DNA from: JAQGHR01 sp031411935 | Lineage (GTDB): Bacteria > Planctomycetota > Planctomycetia > Isosphaerales > Isosphaeraceae | Assembly (NCBI GenBank): GCA_031411935.1 | Contig: JANOBY010000675.1 | Coordinates: 1-27,340 of the forward strand | Reading direction: 5' to 3' | DNA length: 27,340 nucleotides | Shown: positions 14,370 through 22,636 of the stretch, piece after piece | How positions within the stretch are numbered: position 1 is the first letter of the stretch | Layout: each line of letters starts with the position of its first letter | Program-made: the position numbers and the translations under genes | Notes under the pieces: generated by a model | The model's input: the letters and a program-made list of their open reading frames with translations, nothing else | Database searches by the model: none | What the model was told of the DNA's origin: nothing

Positions 14370-14879
14370 TCAAAGCGTCTTGCTCAGGATGATCATGGCG
14401 ACCCAGGCGACGGGCCAGGTGCACAGGACGACCACCGCGACCCGATGCGTCCACGAGGCCGGGCACACCTTGACCCTCTGCGGACCGAACATCCGCAGGA
14501 GCACCGCCACGAACACGGGCAAGACCCCGATCAGGGGATTGACCGGCAGGCGGGACGGGACCACGAACATGGCCAGGCCGATCCAGTATCCCCCGACCAG
14601 CAACCAGGCGGTCTCGGCCCAGGTGTAAGTGGTCCCGGGGTCGGGGCGGGTGCCGGGATCGGGCAGCCGCGCGCGGCGATCGAGGAGCAGCACGAGCGGG
14701 CCGGTCATCGCCAGCCCCAGCCAGGCGTAGGTTATCCCCACGAAGAGCCCGGCCCACTGGGTGGGCATCCCCTCGTGAGGCCAGAAGGCCCGGATGAGCA
14801 GCGCCGCGAGGCTGTAACCCGCCACCAGGGCGAGCATGTCGAGAAGGCGCAGGCCTCGGGGCGGGGGGGCGTGGGTCAT
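14370..14879 (-). CDS. Small integral membrane protein of unknown function
   Basis: The 169-residue product has about four hydrophobic segments: residues 13-28 (LDMLALVAGYSLAALLI), about 41-61 (WAGLFVGITYAWLGLAMTGP), about 86-125 (a longer stretch possibly holding two) and about 145-165 (VAVVVLCTWPVAWVAMIILS). No catalytic or binding motif is visible. The start at 14879 fits the point where the hydrophobic part begins; its ribosome site is weak. It lies 32 nt after another small membrane-protein gene on the same strand and converges on the kinase gene with only 27 nt between stop codons. The two membrane proteins are probably co-transcribed. I do not recognise the family. Confidence 0.7.
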   Translation of the reverse strand: MTHAPPPRGLRLLDMLALVAGYSLAALLIRAFWPHEGMPTQWAGLFVGITYAWLGLAMTGPLVLLLDRRARLPDPGTRPDPGTTYTWAETAWLLVGGYWIGLAMFVVPSRLPVNPLIGVLPVFVAVLLRMFGPQRVKVCPASWTHRVAVVVLCTWPVAWVAMIILSKTL

Positions 14880-14911
14880 CGTGGGCGATCTCGCGGCGAT
14901 CGGGGTTCCCG

Positions 14912-15514
14912 TCAAGGGCCGGGGGGCATGGTCTCGGAGTCGAGGACGATCAGCAGGAAGGCGCTCTGCAACGGCCAGGCGACCGAGACCGCCATGCCGA
15001 GCCTCTCGGTCCACGGCACCGGGCCCCTGGCCGGGACGCGGGAGCCCGGCGGCTTCAGGACCCAGACCTTCCACATGATCACGAGGACCAGAAGGCTCGT
15101 GATCCCCACGGCGATCGTGAGGATCGTTCCATAGAGGCTGATGGACCCGTTTCCCTCCCCGAGACTCGCCGGACGCAGCATGGCGGTCAGGATCCACGGC
15201 GAGCCCAGCAAGGCCCAGAGCCTGTCCCCCAACCGGGGATAACCCAGAGGCCGGCGTCCATAGCGTCTCATGATCAGAAGCACGGGGCCCGCGGCCGAGA
15301 TCGCCACGCCGGCGAACGTGATCCAGAGGAGACCTGAACTCGCTCCCAGGGCGCGGATCATGGGCGTTCGGAGGTGCAGGCTAGCCACGGCCGCCGCGAT
15401 CACGACCGCCACACCGTCGAGCACCGTGAAGCCGTTTTCCAGGCCCGCCGGCTCTTCATCCGGTACGTTTCCCGCCGCTTCGTACGCGTCTGCACCTTGT
15501 CGCACGTCGGTCAT
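14912..15514 (-). CDS. Small integral membrane protein of unknown function (upstream partner)
   Basis: The 200-residue product has an acidic cytosolic N-terminus of about 30 residues and then four predicted membrane segments: around residues 31-48 (VLDGVAVVIAAAVASL), 60-77 (LLWITFAGVAISAAGPV), 120-143 (ISLYGTILTIAVGITSLLVLVIM) and 170-190 (LGMAVSVAWPLQSAFLLIVL). The ATG at 15514 has AAGGGG just before it, closer than ideal. It is the first gene of a likely two-gene operon and is divergent from der across 128 nt. No family is recognised; the shared size, orientation and hydrophobic layout with the downstream gene suggest that the two act together. Confidence 0.7.
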   Translation of the reverse strand: MTDVRQGADAYEAAGNVPDEEPAGLENGFTVLDGVAVVIAAAVASLHLRTPMIRALGASSGLLWITFAGVAISAAGPVLLIMRRYGRRPLGYPRLGDRLWALLGSPWILTAMLRPASLGEGNGSISLYGTILTIAVGITSLLVLVIMWKVWVLKPPGSRVPARGPVPWTERLGMAVSVAWPLQSAFLLIVLDSETMPPGP

Positions 15515-15642
15515 GCCCCTTATACTAACGTACTCCGTGGTGAACCACACCCCGGCGTGCCTCGCATTCCCGATCCAGACCGGACGATCCCTCCCGACTG
15601 CCTTGGGGCCGATTGTCCGACTCGCCACGCCCCGGCCGAATC

Positions 15643-17157
15643 ATGCCCGTCCCCAAAGTTGCTATCGTCGGCCGCCCGAATGTCGGCAAATCGTCCCTGT
15701 TCAACTGGCTCGCGGGTCGCCGGATCGCCATCGTCGACGACGTGTCGGGCGTGACCCGCGACCGCGTGGGCGCCCTCGTGCCCAGCGGTGATGATGTGGA
15801 CTCCCCATTTTTCGAGCTGGTCGACACCGGCGGGGTGGGGATGGTCGATCGCGACGACCTGAGCGAGGACGTCGATCGCCAGATCCAGGCCGCCATGGAC
15901 GAGGCCGACCTCATCCTCTTCGTGGTCGATTGCCGCGACGGCCGCATGCCGCTCGACGAGGAAGTGGCCTCCCGCCTGCGGTACATCGACAAGCCCGTGA
16001 TCCTCGTGATCAACAAGGCCGACGAGCCCACGATGGACACCCGGGTCGAGGAATTCTACAAGCTCGGCCGCGGGACCCCGGTCTACGTGTCGACCAAGCA
16101 GAACCGGAACAAGAGGCCACTCCTCGACCTGATCGTCGAGAAGATGCCCGAGAACCTCGACCCCAAGCCGGGCGACGAGGAGATGAAGGTCGCCGTGGTG
16201 GGCCGCCCCAACACGGGCAAGTCCACCTTCGTGAACACCCTGGCCCGCGTCGAGCGCATGATCGTCTCCGAGCGAGCCGGCACCACGAGGGACTCGGTGG
16301 ACGTCCGATTCGAGCTCGACGGCCTGCCGTTCGTCGCGATCGACACCGCGGGCGTGCGCCGCAAGGCGAAGATCAAGGACGACCTGGACTTCTACTCGGT
16401 CCATCGCGCCGAGCGATCGATCCGTCGCGCCGATGTGGTCTTCCTGTTCCTCGATGCCACGGCGGGCGTGTCACGGCTGGACAAGCAACTGGGCGACTAC
16501 ATCGCCAAGCAGCACAAGCCGGTCGTGTTCGTGATCAACAAGTGGGACCTCATGGCGGCAAACCCCGACGGCCCGTCGTCGGAGATGATGTCCAAGTACG
16601 CCCACTCGGTCCAGCACGCGTTCCGCACCATGCCGTTCGCCCCCCTGGCGTTCATCACGGCAAAGACCGGAAAGAACGTGAAGGCGCTCCTGAATCTCGG
16701 TCAGGCCATGTTCAAGCAGGCCCAGAAGCGTGTGAGCACGGGCATGCTCAACAAGATCCTCCGCACGGCGGTCGAGGCCCATCCCCCCTCCATGCGAGAG
16801 AACCGCCAGCCCAAGATCTACTACGCGACCCAGGTCGGCACGGCGCCTCCCACGATCGTCCTGTTCGTGAACAGCCCCTCCCTGTTTGAAGCCCCGTATC
16901 AGCGCTATCTGTTGAACGTGTTCCGCCACAAGCTCCCGTTCCGCGACATCCCGATCAAGCTCTACCTGCGGGCCCGCACCCAGACCGACCCCAACGCGCC
17001 GACCAAGGACATCGACATCTCGGACCCCACCGCCGATTTCGGGTCCAAGACGAACCGATACCGCGACTCGGAGGACGAGGATCTGGAAGGGATCCTCAAC
17101 CGCGAGCAGCACGACCGCGAGGTCAACGAGCTGCTCGAAGAACTCGAGGACGATTGA
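15643..17157 (+). CDS. der: Ribosome-assembly GTPase Der (EngA)
   Basis: Der is an essential tandem GTPase that acts in maturation of the 50S ribosomal subunit. The 504-residue product has G domain 1 from residue 4 (GRPNVGKSS at 10-18, DTGG as G3, NKAD as G4) and G domain 2 from residue 181 (GRPNTGKST, DTAGVRRKAK, NKWD). A C-terminal KH-like domain covers about 365-455. The two P-loops and the KH domain identify Der rather than Era or MnmE. After the KH domain there is an acidic tail of about 45 residues ending LLEELEDD. The ATG at 15643 places the first strand of the G domain directly at the N-terminus. The gene is monocistronic, divergent from the membrane-protein pair and convergent with an unknown gene; a small CTCGGG/CCCGAG stem lies at 17159-17178. 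Confidence 0.96.
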   Translation: MPVPKVAIVGRPNVGKSSLFNWLAGRRIAIVDDVSGVTRDRVGALVPSGDDVDSPFFELVDTGGVGMVDRDDLSEDVDRQIQAAMDEADLILFVVDCRDGRMPLDEEVASRLRYIDKPVILVINKADEPTMDTRVEEFYKLGRGTPVYVSTKQNRNKRPLLDLIVEKMPENLDPKPGDEEMKVAVVGRPNTGKSTFVNTLARVERMIVSERAGTTRDSVDVRFELDGLPFVAIDTAGVRRKAKIKDDLDFYSVHRAERSIRRADVVFLFLDATAGVSRLDKQLGDYIAKQHKPVVFVINKWDLMAANPDGPSSEMMSKYAHSVQHAFRTMPFAPLAFITAKTGKNVKALLNLGQAMFKQAQKRVSTGMLNKILRTAVEAHPPSMRENRQPKIYYATQVGTAPPTIVLFVNSPSLFEAPYQRYLLNVFRHKLPFRDIPIKLYLRARTQTDPNAPTKDIDISDPTADFGSKTNRYRDSEDEDLEGILNREQHDREVNELLEELEDD

Positions 17158-17166
17158 CCTCGGGCC

Positions 17167-18159
17167 TCAGGTCCCGAGTTCCTCCCCCCTGAGGGCTCGG
17201 TAGCCGGTCGGGGACGCGTCCGGGCCGTCGAGCGCCCAGCCCCGGGCCCCCCGATAGCGGTCGTAGGCCTGGTTCATGGCATCTACGTCGTCGAACCAGC
17301 CGATCACATAGGCCGCGCCGAAGGTGTCACCGGGTTCGACCTTCCGCCCGCCGATTTCCTGGATCATGCAGACATATCCCCGCTTGTGGCACCAGGCCTG
17401 ATACACGTCGCTCGCGTCCAGGGTCATCCCGGCGAGCCACGGGCCGGGCTTCGGGCCTTCGAGATGGACCTGATAGCCGCGGATCATGCGGTCGGGGATC
17501 GCTCCAGGCTTGCGGCTGTAGAGGAAACGGGCATCGGGCGGGAAGTCCTGACCGAATTCGGTCGAGGGGATCGTCGAGGGCTCGGCGTAGCTCAGATAGA
17601 CGTGGTCGAAGGTCTGCCCCCTGTCCGAGCGGATGTGGCCCGGAAGGTCAATCCTCAGGAAGAGCTCGTCCGATGCGTTGGCCACGGTCACGCGATCGGA
17701 CGCCAGGAAGAAGCGTTCGGCCGCGGGGAAGATCAGGGTCTGTTCCCAGACCGACCCGGCCTTGGAGCGGGGAGCATGGGCCACATTCCACACGTATCGC
17801 TGGCGGATGGCCACGAAGTCGGGGCCGACGTGGATCGAAGGCTCGAGTTCACGGGCCTGCGTACAGATCTGGGGGCCCTCGACGTACCGCTTGGGGATCC
17901 GGCCGTGGAACGGGTCGGCCTTGCCGAATTCGTACTGGCCGGAAGGGATCGGCGCCGACGGGTCGGCGGGTTCGAGCAGGAAGTCGGCGATGTCCAGGCC
18001 GTATCCGAGGTCGCGGGCCCCGCTCCCCTTGTCGTGGAACGAGCCCTCGGCCACGCCCGACACATAGCCTCGCTTGCGGATCGTGGCCGTGTAGCGTGGG
18101 GCGTCGATCTCGATCCGGTCCGCGAGGGACTTCACTCCGATCGCAACTCGGGAGCGCAT
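17167..18159 (-). CDS. Conserved-looking hypothetical protein of 330 residues
   Basis: I do not recognise this protein. It has good coding character and no signal peptide or membrane segment, so it is probably cytosolic. The middle part (about residues 90-250) has alternating hydrophobic and polar stretches rich in aromatic residues (FVAIRQRYVWNV, SVWEQTLIFPAAERFFL, DHVYLSYAEP), which suggests a beta-sandwich as in sugar mutarotase-like or carbohydrate-associated folds, but no catalytic motif is evident. The C-terminus has a compact YVIGWFDDVDAMNQAYDRYRG segment. The start at 18159 is the last ATG before the divergent promoter region of ald; its ribosome site is weak. It is divergent from ald with 103 nt between them and is not obviously linked to it. 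Confidence 0.75.
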   Translation of the reverse strand: MRSRVAIGVKSLADRIEIDAPRYTATIRKRGYVSGVAEGSFHDKGSGARDLGYGLDIADFLLEPADPSAPIPSGQYEFGKADPFHGRIPKRYVEGPQICTQARELEPSIHVGPDFVAIRQRYVWNVAHAPRSKAGSVWEQTLIFPAAERFFLASDRVTVANASDELFLRIDLPGHIRSDRGQTFDHVYLSYAEPSTIPSTEFGQDFPPDARFLYSRKPGAIPDRMIRGYQVHLEGPKPGPWLAGMTLDASDVYQAWCHKRGYVCMIQEIGGRKVEPGDTFGAAYVIGWFDDVDAMNQAYDRYRGARGWALDGPDASPTGYRALRGEELGT

Positions 18160-18183
18160 GCGAGGTTTCTCGGGTTCGTGACC

Positions 18184-18228
18184 TTGAATCGCGGGCGTCA
18201 ACCTGTTGCAATAAAGGCCGTTTCGGCC
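18184..18228 (+). promoter_or_regulatory. Candidate ald promoter followed by a leader hairpin
   Basis: TTGAAT (18184-18189), a 17-nt spacer and TGCAAT (18207-18212) make a plausible sigma-70-type promoter. A perfect hairpin, GGCCG-TTT-CGGCC at 18216-18228, falls at the expected transcript start, about 35 nt before the ATG of ald. A 5'-terminal hairpin of this kind can protect an mRNA from decay; that role is inferred. Confidence 0.4.
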
Positions 18229-18262
18229 AGCCGACGCAAGTTCCGCCAAGGAGTCCGCCTCG

Positions 18263-19363
18263 ATGATCGTCGGTGTGCCCAAAGAGGTCAAGGGTGACGA
18301 GTACCGCGTGGCCATGCTTCCCGTGGGGGCCGAGGAACTGACCTCGGCCGGGCATGAGGTGCTCATCGAGACCGGCGCAGGGATGGGCAGCGGGATCCCC
18401 GATACGCTCTATGCCTCGGCGGGCGCGACCCTGGTGGACTCGGCCTCCGAGATCTGGGCCCGCGCCCAGATGATCGTGAAGGTCAAGGAGCCGCAGAAGG
18501 CCGAGTGGCCGCTCATGAGGCCCGAGCAGGTCCTGTTCACCTACTTCCACTTCGCCGCCGACGAGGCCCTCACGCAGGCCGTGATCAGGAGCCGGGCCAC
18601 GGCGATCGCCTATGAGACCATCCGCGACCACAAGGGAACCCTGCCTCTGCTCACCCCGATGAGCGAGGTCGCCGGCCGGATGAGCATCCAGGAAGGCGCC
18701 AAGTATCTCGAACGTCCGCAAGAGGGCCGAGGGATCCTGCTCGCGGGCGTACCGGGCGTGGCCCCGGCCGAGGTCGCGGTCCTGGGCGGAGGGATCGTCG
18801 GCTCCAATGCGGCTCGCGTTGCGGCAGGGCTGGGGGCCAACGTCCGGATCCTGGACATCAACCTGGATCGCCTCCGCTATCTCGACGACATCATGCCGCC
18901 GAACGTGACGACACTTTACTCGGACCGCCACACGATCCTCGAGTCGGTCGAGCGCGCGGACCTTGTGATCGGGGCGATCCTGATCACCGGGGCCAGGGCA
19001 CCTCGGCTTGTCCGCAGGCAGGACCTCGCGCGGATGAAGCCGGGCGCGGTGATCGTGGACGTGGCGATCGACCAGGGCGGGTGCATCGAGACCAGCCGCC
19101 CGACCACGCATCGCGAGCCCACCTACCTCGTGGACGACATCGTCCATTATTGCGTGACGAACATGCCGGGCGCGGTCGGCCGCACCAGCACCTATGCCCT
19201 CTGCAACGTGACCCTGCCGTATGTCCTCCAGTTCGCCAACCACGGCTGGAGGGAGGTGGCGGCGGGCCACGCCGGGATCGCCGATGGCGTGAACATCGAC
19301 GGAGGCCGCGTGACGAACAAGGCCGTGGCCTCCACCTTCGGGTTGACTCTCTCCTCGCTTTGA
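18263..19363 (+). CDS. ald: Alanine dehydrogenase
   Basis: Ald converts L-alanine, NAD+ and water to pyruvate, NADH and ammonium in the cytosol. The 366-residue product matches the family length. It begins MIVGVPKEVKGDEYRVAMLP, the conserved substrate-domain start with the Lys and Arg residues that bind pyruvate, and the catalytic His lies in FTYFHFAAD at about residue 96. The NAD-binding Rossmann motif is VAVLGGGIVGSNAARVAAGLGA around 172-193. The NMPGAVGRTSTYAL segment near 293-306 is typical of Ald and separates it from the related transhydrogenase alpha subunit. AAGGAG lies about 9 nt before the ATG. The gene may be read together with the acidic-protein and mtnA genes, 64 nt downstream. 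Confidence 0.95.
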   Translation: MIVGVPKEVKGDEYRVAMLPVGAEELTSAGHEVLIETGAGMGSGIPDTLYASAGATLVDSASEIWARAQMIVKVKEPQKAEWPLMRPEQVLFTYFHFAADEALTQAVIRSRATAIAYETIRDHKGTLPLLTPMSEVAGRMSIQEGAKYLERPQEGRGILLAGVPGVAPAEVAVLGGGIVGSNAARVAAGLGANVRILDINLDRLRYLDDIMPPNVTTLYSDRHTILESVERADLVIGAILITGARAPRLVRRQDLARMKPGAVIVDVAIDQGGCIETSRPTTHREPTYLVDDIVHYCVTNMPGAVGRTSTYALCNVTLPYVLQFANHGWREVAAGHAGIADGVNIDGGRVTNKAVASTFGLTLSSL

Positions 19364-19427
19364 GCGACAACGAGTCGTTTCCCCTTTTCCCACGTTTCCT
19401 CATCCTTCCAGAAAGGGCTACATCGCC

Positions 19428-19709
19428 ATGAGTGACGATCTCGACCCGTCCGACGCCCACGACCACTCGGATGAGAGCCAGGAGCTCGAGCTCGCCACCC
19501 AGAGCCAGATCTTCCTCGCCATGCGCGAGCAGAACCTGGAACTCCTCCGCATCGCCACGCAGGTGGCGGGCTACTCGGGGACCGGCGGCCCGGTCAAGCA
19601 TGGCGACCTCAAGAACGCCATGAAGAGCATCTGGGACGTGTACGCCGAGTTCTACTCCTGGATCGACCCCGAAGAGACCGGCGACGACGACGAGGATGAG
19701 GACGAGTGA
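19428..19709 (+). CDS. Small acidic hypothetical protein overlapping mtnA
   Basis: The 93-residue product is strongly acidic at both ends: about 20 residues at the start rich in Asp/Glu/Ser/His, and a tail ending DDDEDEDE. The middle (about 25-80) is helical, with QSQIFLAMREQNLELLRIATQVAGY and a second helix KNAMKSIWDVYAEFYSWI. AAAGGG about 11 nt before the ATG is the ribosome site. Its stop overlaps the GTG start of mtnA by 4 nt (GTGA), so mtnA translation depends on it. There is no known motif. It could be a small partner or chaperone-like protein, or simply serve to couple translation; the sequence does not decide. Confidence 0.8.
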   Translation: MSDDLDPSDAHDHSDESQELELATQSQIFLAMREQNLELLRIATQVAGYSGTGGPVKHGDLKNAMKSIWDVYAEFYSWIDPEETGDDDEDEDE

Positions 19710-20746
19710 GCCCCGACCTGGCCACGGTCGAGTGGGTCGGGACGGCCGAGGATGGGTGCTTGCGGCTGATCGATCAGACGCTCCTGCCCGGCACCCTCCG
19801 TCAGATCGACCTGCGCGACGTGGACTCCGTCTGGGAGGCGATCAAGTCGCTGAGGGTTCGCGGCGCCCCGGCCATCGGGATCGCCGCCGCCTTTGGCGCC
19901 GTGATCGGAGCCCGATCGGGTGACGATCCGGCAAAAGCCCTCAATACCGCGACCGCCCACCTCCGGACCAGCCGCCCCACGGCGGTTAACCTGTTCTGGG
20001 CACTGGATCGGATGGATCGGATCGCGGCAGAGGCCAAGGCTCTCGACCGGGCCGCGTTCCTCCAGACGCTCCTTCAGGAAGCCCAGGCCATCTCCGACGA
20101 GGACCGGGCCATGTGTCGGGCGATCGGGGCATTCGGCGCTGCCCTGATCCAGCCGGGGCAGGGTCTCCACACGCACTGCAACGCCGGAGGCCTGGCCACC
20201 GCCGACTATGGCACCGCGCTGGCCGTGATGTTCTCGGCCCACGAGCAGGGCAAGGCGATCCACGTGTTTGCCGACGAGACCCGGCCCCTCCTTCAAGGCG
20301 CCCGGCTCACGGCCTGGGAGCTCCAGCGACGAGGCGTGCCCGTGACCCTCATCTGCGACAACATGGCCGCGCAGGTCATGAAGGAAAAGAAGGTGCAGAT
20401 GGTCGTCGTGGGGGCGGACCGGATCGCGGCCAACGGCGACGCGGCGAACAAGATCGGCACTTACGGCGTGGCCGTGCTCGCCCATGCTCATGGGATCCCG
20501 TTCTATGTGGCCGCACCCTCCAGCACCTTCGACCTCTCCATGGCCGACGGGTCGCTCATCCCCATCGAGCAACGCGACTCGCGAGAGATCACGCACGGGT
20601 TCGGGTCGTCCACCGCGCCCGAGGGCATCAACGTCTACAATCCAGCGTTCGACGTCACGCCCGCCGAGCTGATCACCGGCATCATCACCGAGAAGGGCGT
20701 GATCTCACCCGTATCATCGGAAGCGATCCGCAAATTGATCGTTTAA
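19706..20746 (+). CDS. mtnA: S-methyl-5-thioribose-1-phosphate isomerase
   Basis: MtnA isomerises methylthioribose-1-phosphate to methylthioribulose-1-phosphate in the methionine salvage pathway. The 346-residue product has the family's RGAPAIG phosphate-binding motif at 52-58, the catalytic Cys158 in THCNAGGLAT, the catalytic Asp238 in VVVGADRIAANGD, and DNMAA at 218-222. These separate it from eIF2B-like and ribose-1,5-bisphosphate isomerase relatives, though such relatives can use other substrates. The start is GTG at 19706, overlapping the upstream stop. No other methionine salvage gene is in the window. The sulfur-assimilation genes lie next door on the opposite strand, convergent with mtnA. 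Confidence 0.93.
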   Translation: MSPDLATVEWVGTAEDGCLRLIDQTLLPGTLRQIDLRDVDSVWEAIKSLRVRGAPAIGIAAAFGAVIGARSGDDPAKALNTATAHLRTSRPTAVNLFWALDRMDRIAAEAKALDRAAFLQTLLQEAQAISDEDRAMCRAIGAFGAALIQPGQGLHTHCNAGGLATADYGTALAVMFSAHEQGKAIHVFADETRPLLQGARLTAWELQRRGVPVTLICDNMAAQVMKEKKVQMVVVGADRIAANGDAANKIGTYGVAVLAHAHGIPFYVAAPSSTFDLSMADGSLIPIEQRDSREITHGFGSSTAPEGINVYNPAFDVTPAELITGIITEKGVISPVSSEAIRKLIV

Positions 20747-20756
20747 GGTTCCGTCT

Positions 20757-20839
20757 CGGCCCGGATCGTCCTTGATGTTCGCTGTGAACGCATGGCGCAC
20801 GACGAGGCCTGGACCCCTCGCTGCGAAGAGTCCGGGCCG
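20757..20839. other. Nested stem structure between convergent mtnA and sat/cysC
   Basis: Three nested perfect stems are visible: CGGCCCGGA (20757-20765) with TCCGGGCCG (20831-20839), TTCGC (20778-20782) with GCGAA (20823-20827), and CGAGG (20803-20807) with CCTCG (20816-20820) around an 8-nt loop. The whole can fold into one long interrupted hairpin. It may be a bidirectional terminator, an mRNA 3'-end structure or a small structured RNA. Confidence 0.4.
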
Positions 20840-20844
20840 CGGAT

Positions 20845-20878
20845 CGTGTGGCCTTGCGGCTCAGGCGATCCTCACACG
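20845..20878 (-). terminator. Hairpin at the end of sat/cysC
   Basis: CGTGTGGCCT and AGGC...CACACG form an interrupted hairpin (20845-20854 with 20863-20866 and 20873-20878) overlapping the sat/cysC stop codon at 20872-20874. It has no T-run. It may help end or stabilise the minus-strand operon transcript together with the nested structure beyond it. Confidence 0.3.
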
Positions 20879-22629
20879 ACCACATGGCCGTGGGGCAGGA
20901 TGTACCCCAGGGCCAGCAGCTTGTTGATGATCACGTCGGCGCACTCCTGCTCGTCGAGCTTGCTCGTGTCGATCGTGACCTCGGGGTTCAGAGGGGCCTC
21001 GTAGGGGTCGTCCACGCCGGTGAAGCCCATCCCCTTGCCCTCGACCACGGCGTTGCGGGCCTTGGCGTACAGGCCCTTCACGTCACGCTTCTCGCAGACC
21101 TCGATCGGCGTGTCGCAGAAGACCTCGACGAAGTTGCCTCTGGAGGCCTTGCGGGCGTTTTCGCGAGGGCCCCGGTACGGGCTGATGACCGAGCAGAGCG
21201 TGGTCCCGCCGTGCTGGGCGACCATCCCGGCCACATACCCCACGCGATTGATGTTGGCGTCGCGGTCTTCCCTGGAGAAGCTCAGCCCCTTGGACAGGTG
21301 GGTGCGGATCTCGTCCCCGTCGAGCATCGACACGTTGCGTCCGAACTCGGCCAGACGCTCGACCAGGGCGTGCGCCACGGTGCTCTTGCCCGAGCCCGAG
21401 AGCCCCGTGAACCAGATGGTCAGGCCCTGGCGGAACCTGGGCGGGTTGGTCTCGTTGAGGATCGCGGCCACGGCGGGGCGGCTGAACCACTCGGGCAGGG
21501 GCAGGCCCTTGGCCAGGTAGTCGTCGCGGACCTGTGTGTCCGAGATGTGGGCGGTCCTCACGCCCGCGGGGACCTCGTCGATCGGCGAGTAGCGGTCCTC
21601 GTCGGGCAGGTAGACCATCTGCTTGAAGTCGACCATCTCCATGCCGATCTCGTCCTTGGACTTGCCCATGGCCTCTTGAGCGGCGTGGGGAGCGTAGAAG
21701 GGCTTGCCGGTCGAGTCATGGCCGGGGCCGGCATGGTCGCGGCCCACGATGAAGTGGGTGCACCCGTAGTTTCGGCGGATAATCGCGTGGAGGAGCACCT
21801 CACGAGGGCCCGCCATCCTCGTGGCCAGCGGCAGGAGGCTGAGGACCGCCGACTGCTTGTCGTAGTAGTTGTCCACGAGCGCCCGGTAGCAGCGGACGCG
21901 GGTGTAATGGCCCACGTCGCCGGGCTTGGTCACGCCGACGACCGGGTGAATCAAGAGGCCGCCCCCGATCTGCTCGGCCGCGCGCTTGGTCAGCTCCTCC
22001 TCGGCCCGGTGCAGGGGGTTGCGTGTGTGGAAGGCGACCACCTTGGACCAGCCCAGCGCCTGGAAATGCTCGCGAAGCTCGGCCGGGGTGCGGCGGAGAT
22101 CGGCGAAGTCGTAGTGCGGCGGGATGCGCAGGACTTCGAGCTTTCCCGAGGCGTAATGGCTGGCCGACCTGTTCAGGTAGTCCACGGCCGGGTGCATGGC
22201 GTCGGTCGTCCCGTAGGCACCCGAGGCCTCGGCGACCTTGTCGTACGCGAAGATCTCCTCAAGGTGCAGGAAGGCGAGCAAGTTGCCGTACACGTCGCGA
22301 AGGGCGAGGATCTTGCCCTCGGCCACGGTGTCGCCGGGCGTGACGGGAAGAGTCACGGGCAGGGGCCAGAGGGTCCCATTGGCCCGGCGCTGCTCGGCGA
22401 CCACGCGGTCGTAATCGGCCTTGCCCAGGAAGCCCGTGAGGGGCGAAAGGCCGCCGGTGGCCAGCAGTTCGAGGTCGCAGAGGCCGCGCTCGTCGAGCGT
22501 GAGGCTCGCGTGCTGGCTGGCCGTGGCCTTCATTTCCTTGGCACGTTCGGGGCTCACCATTAGGTCAACGAGTTCGCCGCCGTAGGGCGTGTTCAGGCCG
22601 GTTGACTTCTGGGTGGAGGGCGCGGGAAT
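20872..22629 (-). CDS. Bifunctional sulfate adenylyltransferase / adenylylsulfate kinase (probable ATT start)
   Basis: The N-terminal part makes adenylylsulfate (APS) from ATP and sulfate; the C-terminal part phosphorylates APS to PAPS. From the ATT start the product has 585 residues. The PUA-like N-terminal domain opens with NTPYGGELVDLM at 13-24, which matches the conserved start of ATP sulfurylases but lies upstream of the first ATG (22560). No ATG, GTG or TTG lies in frame between the upstream stop and that ATG; an ATT at 22629-22627 sits 7 nt after a perfect AAGGAG. The sulfurylase motif is FHTRNPLHRAEE at 200-211, with Glu where the second His of HxxH is expected. GRDHAGPG follows. APS kinase starts near 400, with Walker A GLSGSGKST at 409-417 and ISPYRGPRE. 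The gene is last in the cysH-rrf2 cluster, 171 nt after rrf2. Confidence 0.93.
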   Translation of the reverse strand: MPAPSTQKSTGLNTPYGGELVDLMVSPERAKEMKATASQHASLTLDERGLCDLELLATGGLSPLTGFLGKADYDRVVAEQRRANGTLWPLPVTLPVTPGDTVAEGKILALRDVYGNLLAFLHLEEIFAYDKVAEASGAYGTTDAMHPAVDYLNRSASHYASGKLEVLRIPPHYDFADLRRTPAELREHFQALGWSKVVAFHTRNPLHRAEEELTKRAAEQIGGGLLIHPVVGVTKPGDVGHYTRVRCYRALVDNYYDKQSAVLSLLPLATRMAGPREVLLHAIIRRNYGCTHFIVGRDHAGPGHDSTGKPFYAPHAAQEAMGKSKDEIGMEMVDFKQMVYLPDEDRYSPIDEVPAGVRTAHISDTQVRDDYLAKGLPLPEWFSRPAVAAILNETNPPRFRQGLTIWFTGLSGSGKSTVAHALVERLAEFGRNVSMLDGDEIRTHLSKGLSFSREDRDANINRVGYVAGMVAQHGGTTLCSVISPYRGPRENARKASRGNFVEVFCDTPIEVCEKRDVKGLYAKARNAVVEGKGMGFTGVDDPYEAPLNPEVTIDTSKLDEQECADVIINKLLALGYILPHGHVVV

Positions 22630-22636
22630 GACCGTG

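Noticed and set aside
17159..17178. CTCGGG/CCCGAG stem as a terminator between der and the unknown gene
   Set aside because: Only 6 bp, no T-run, and it overlaps the stop codon of the minus-strand gene; too weak to list as a terminator.
20848..22563. Open frame of 571 codons on the plus strand opposite sat/cysC
   Set aside because: Antisense shadow of a gene with full ATP sulfurylase and APS kinase motifs; the composition is Val/Gly/Asp/Arg-rich without domains.
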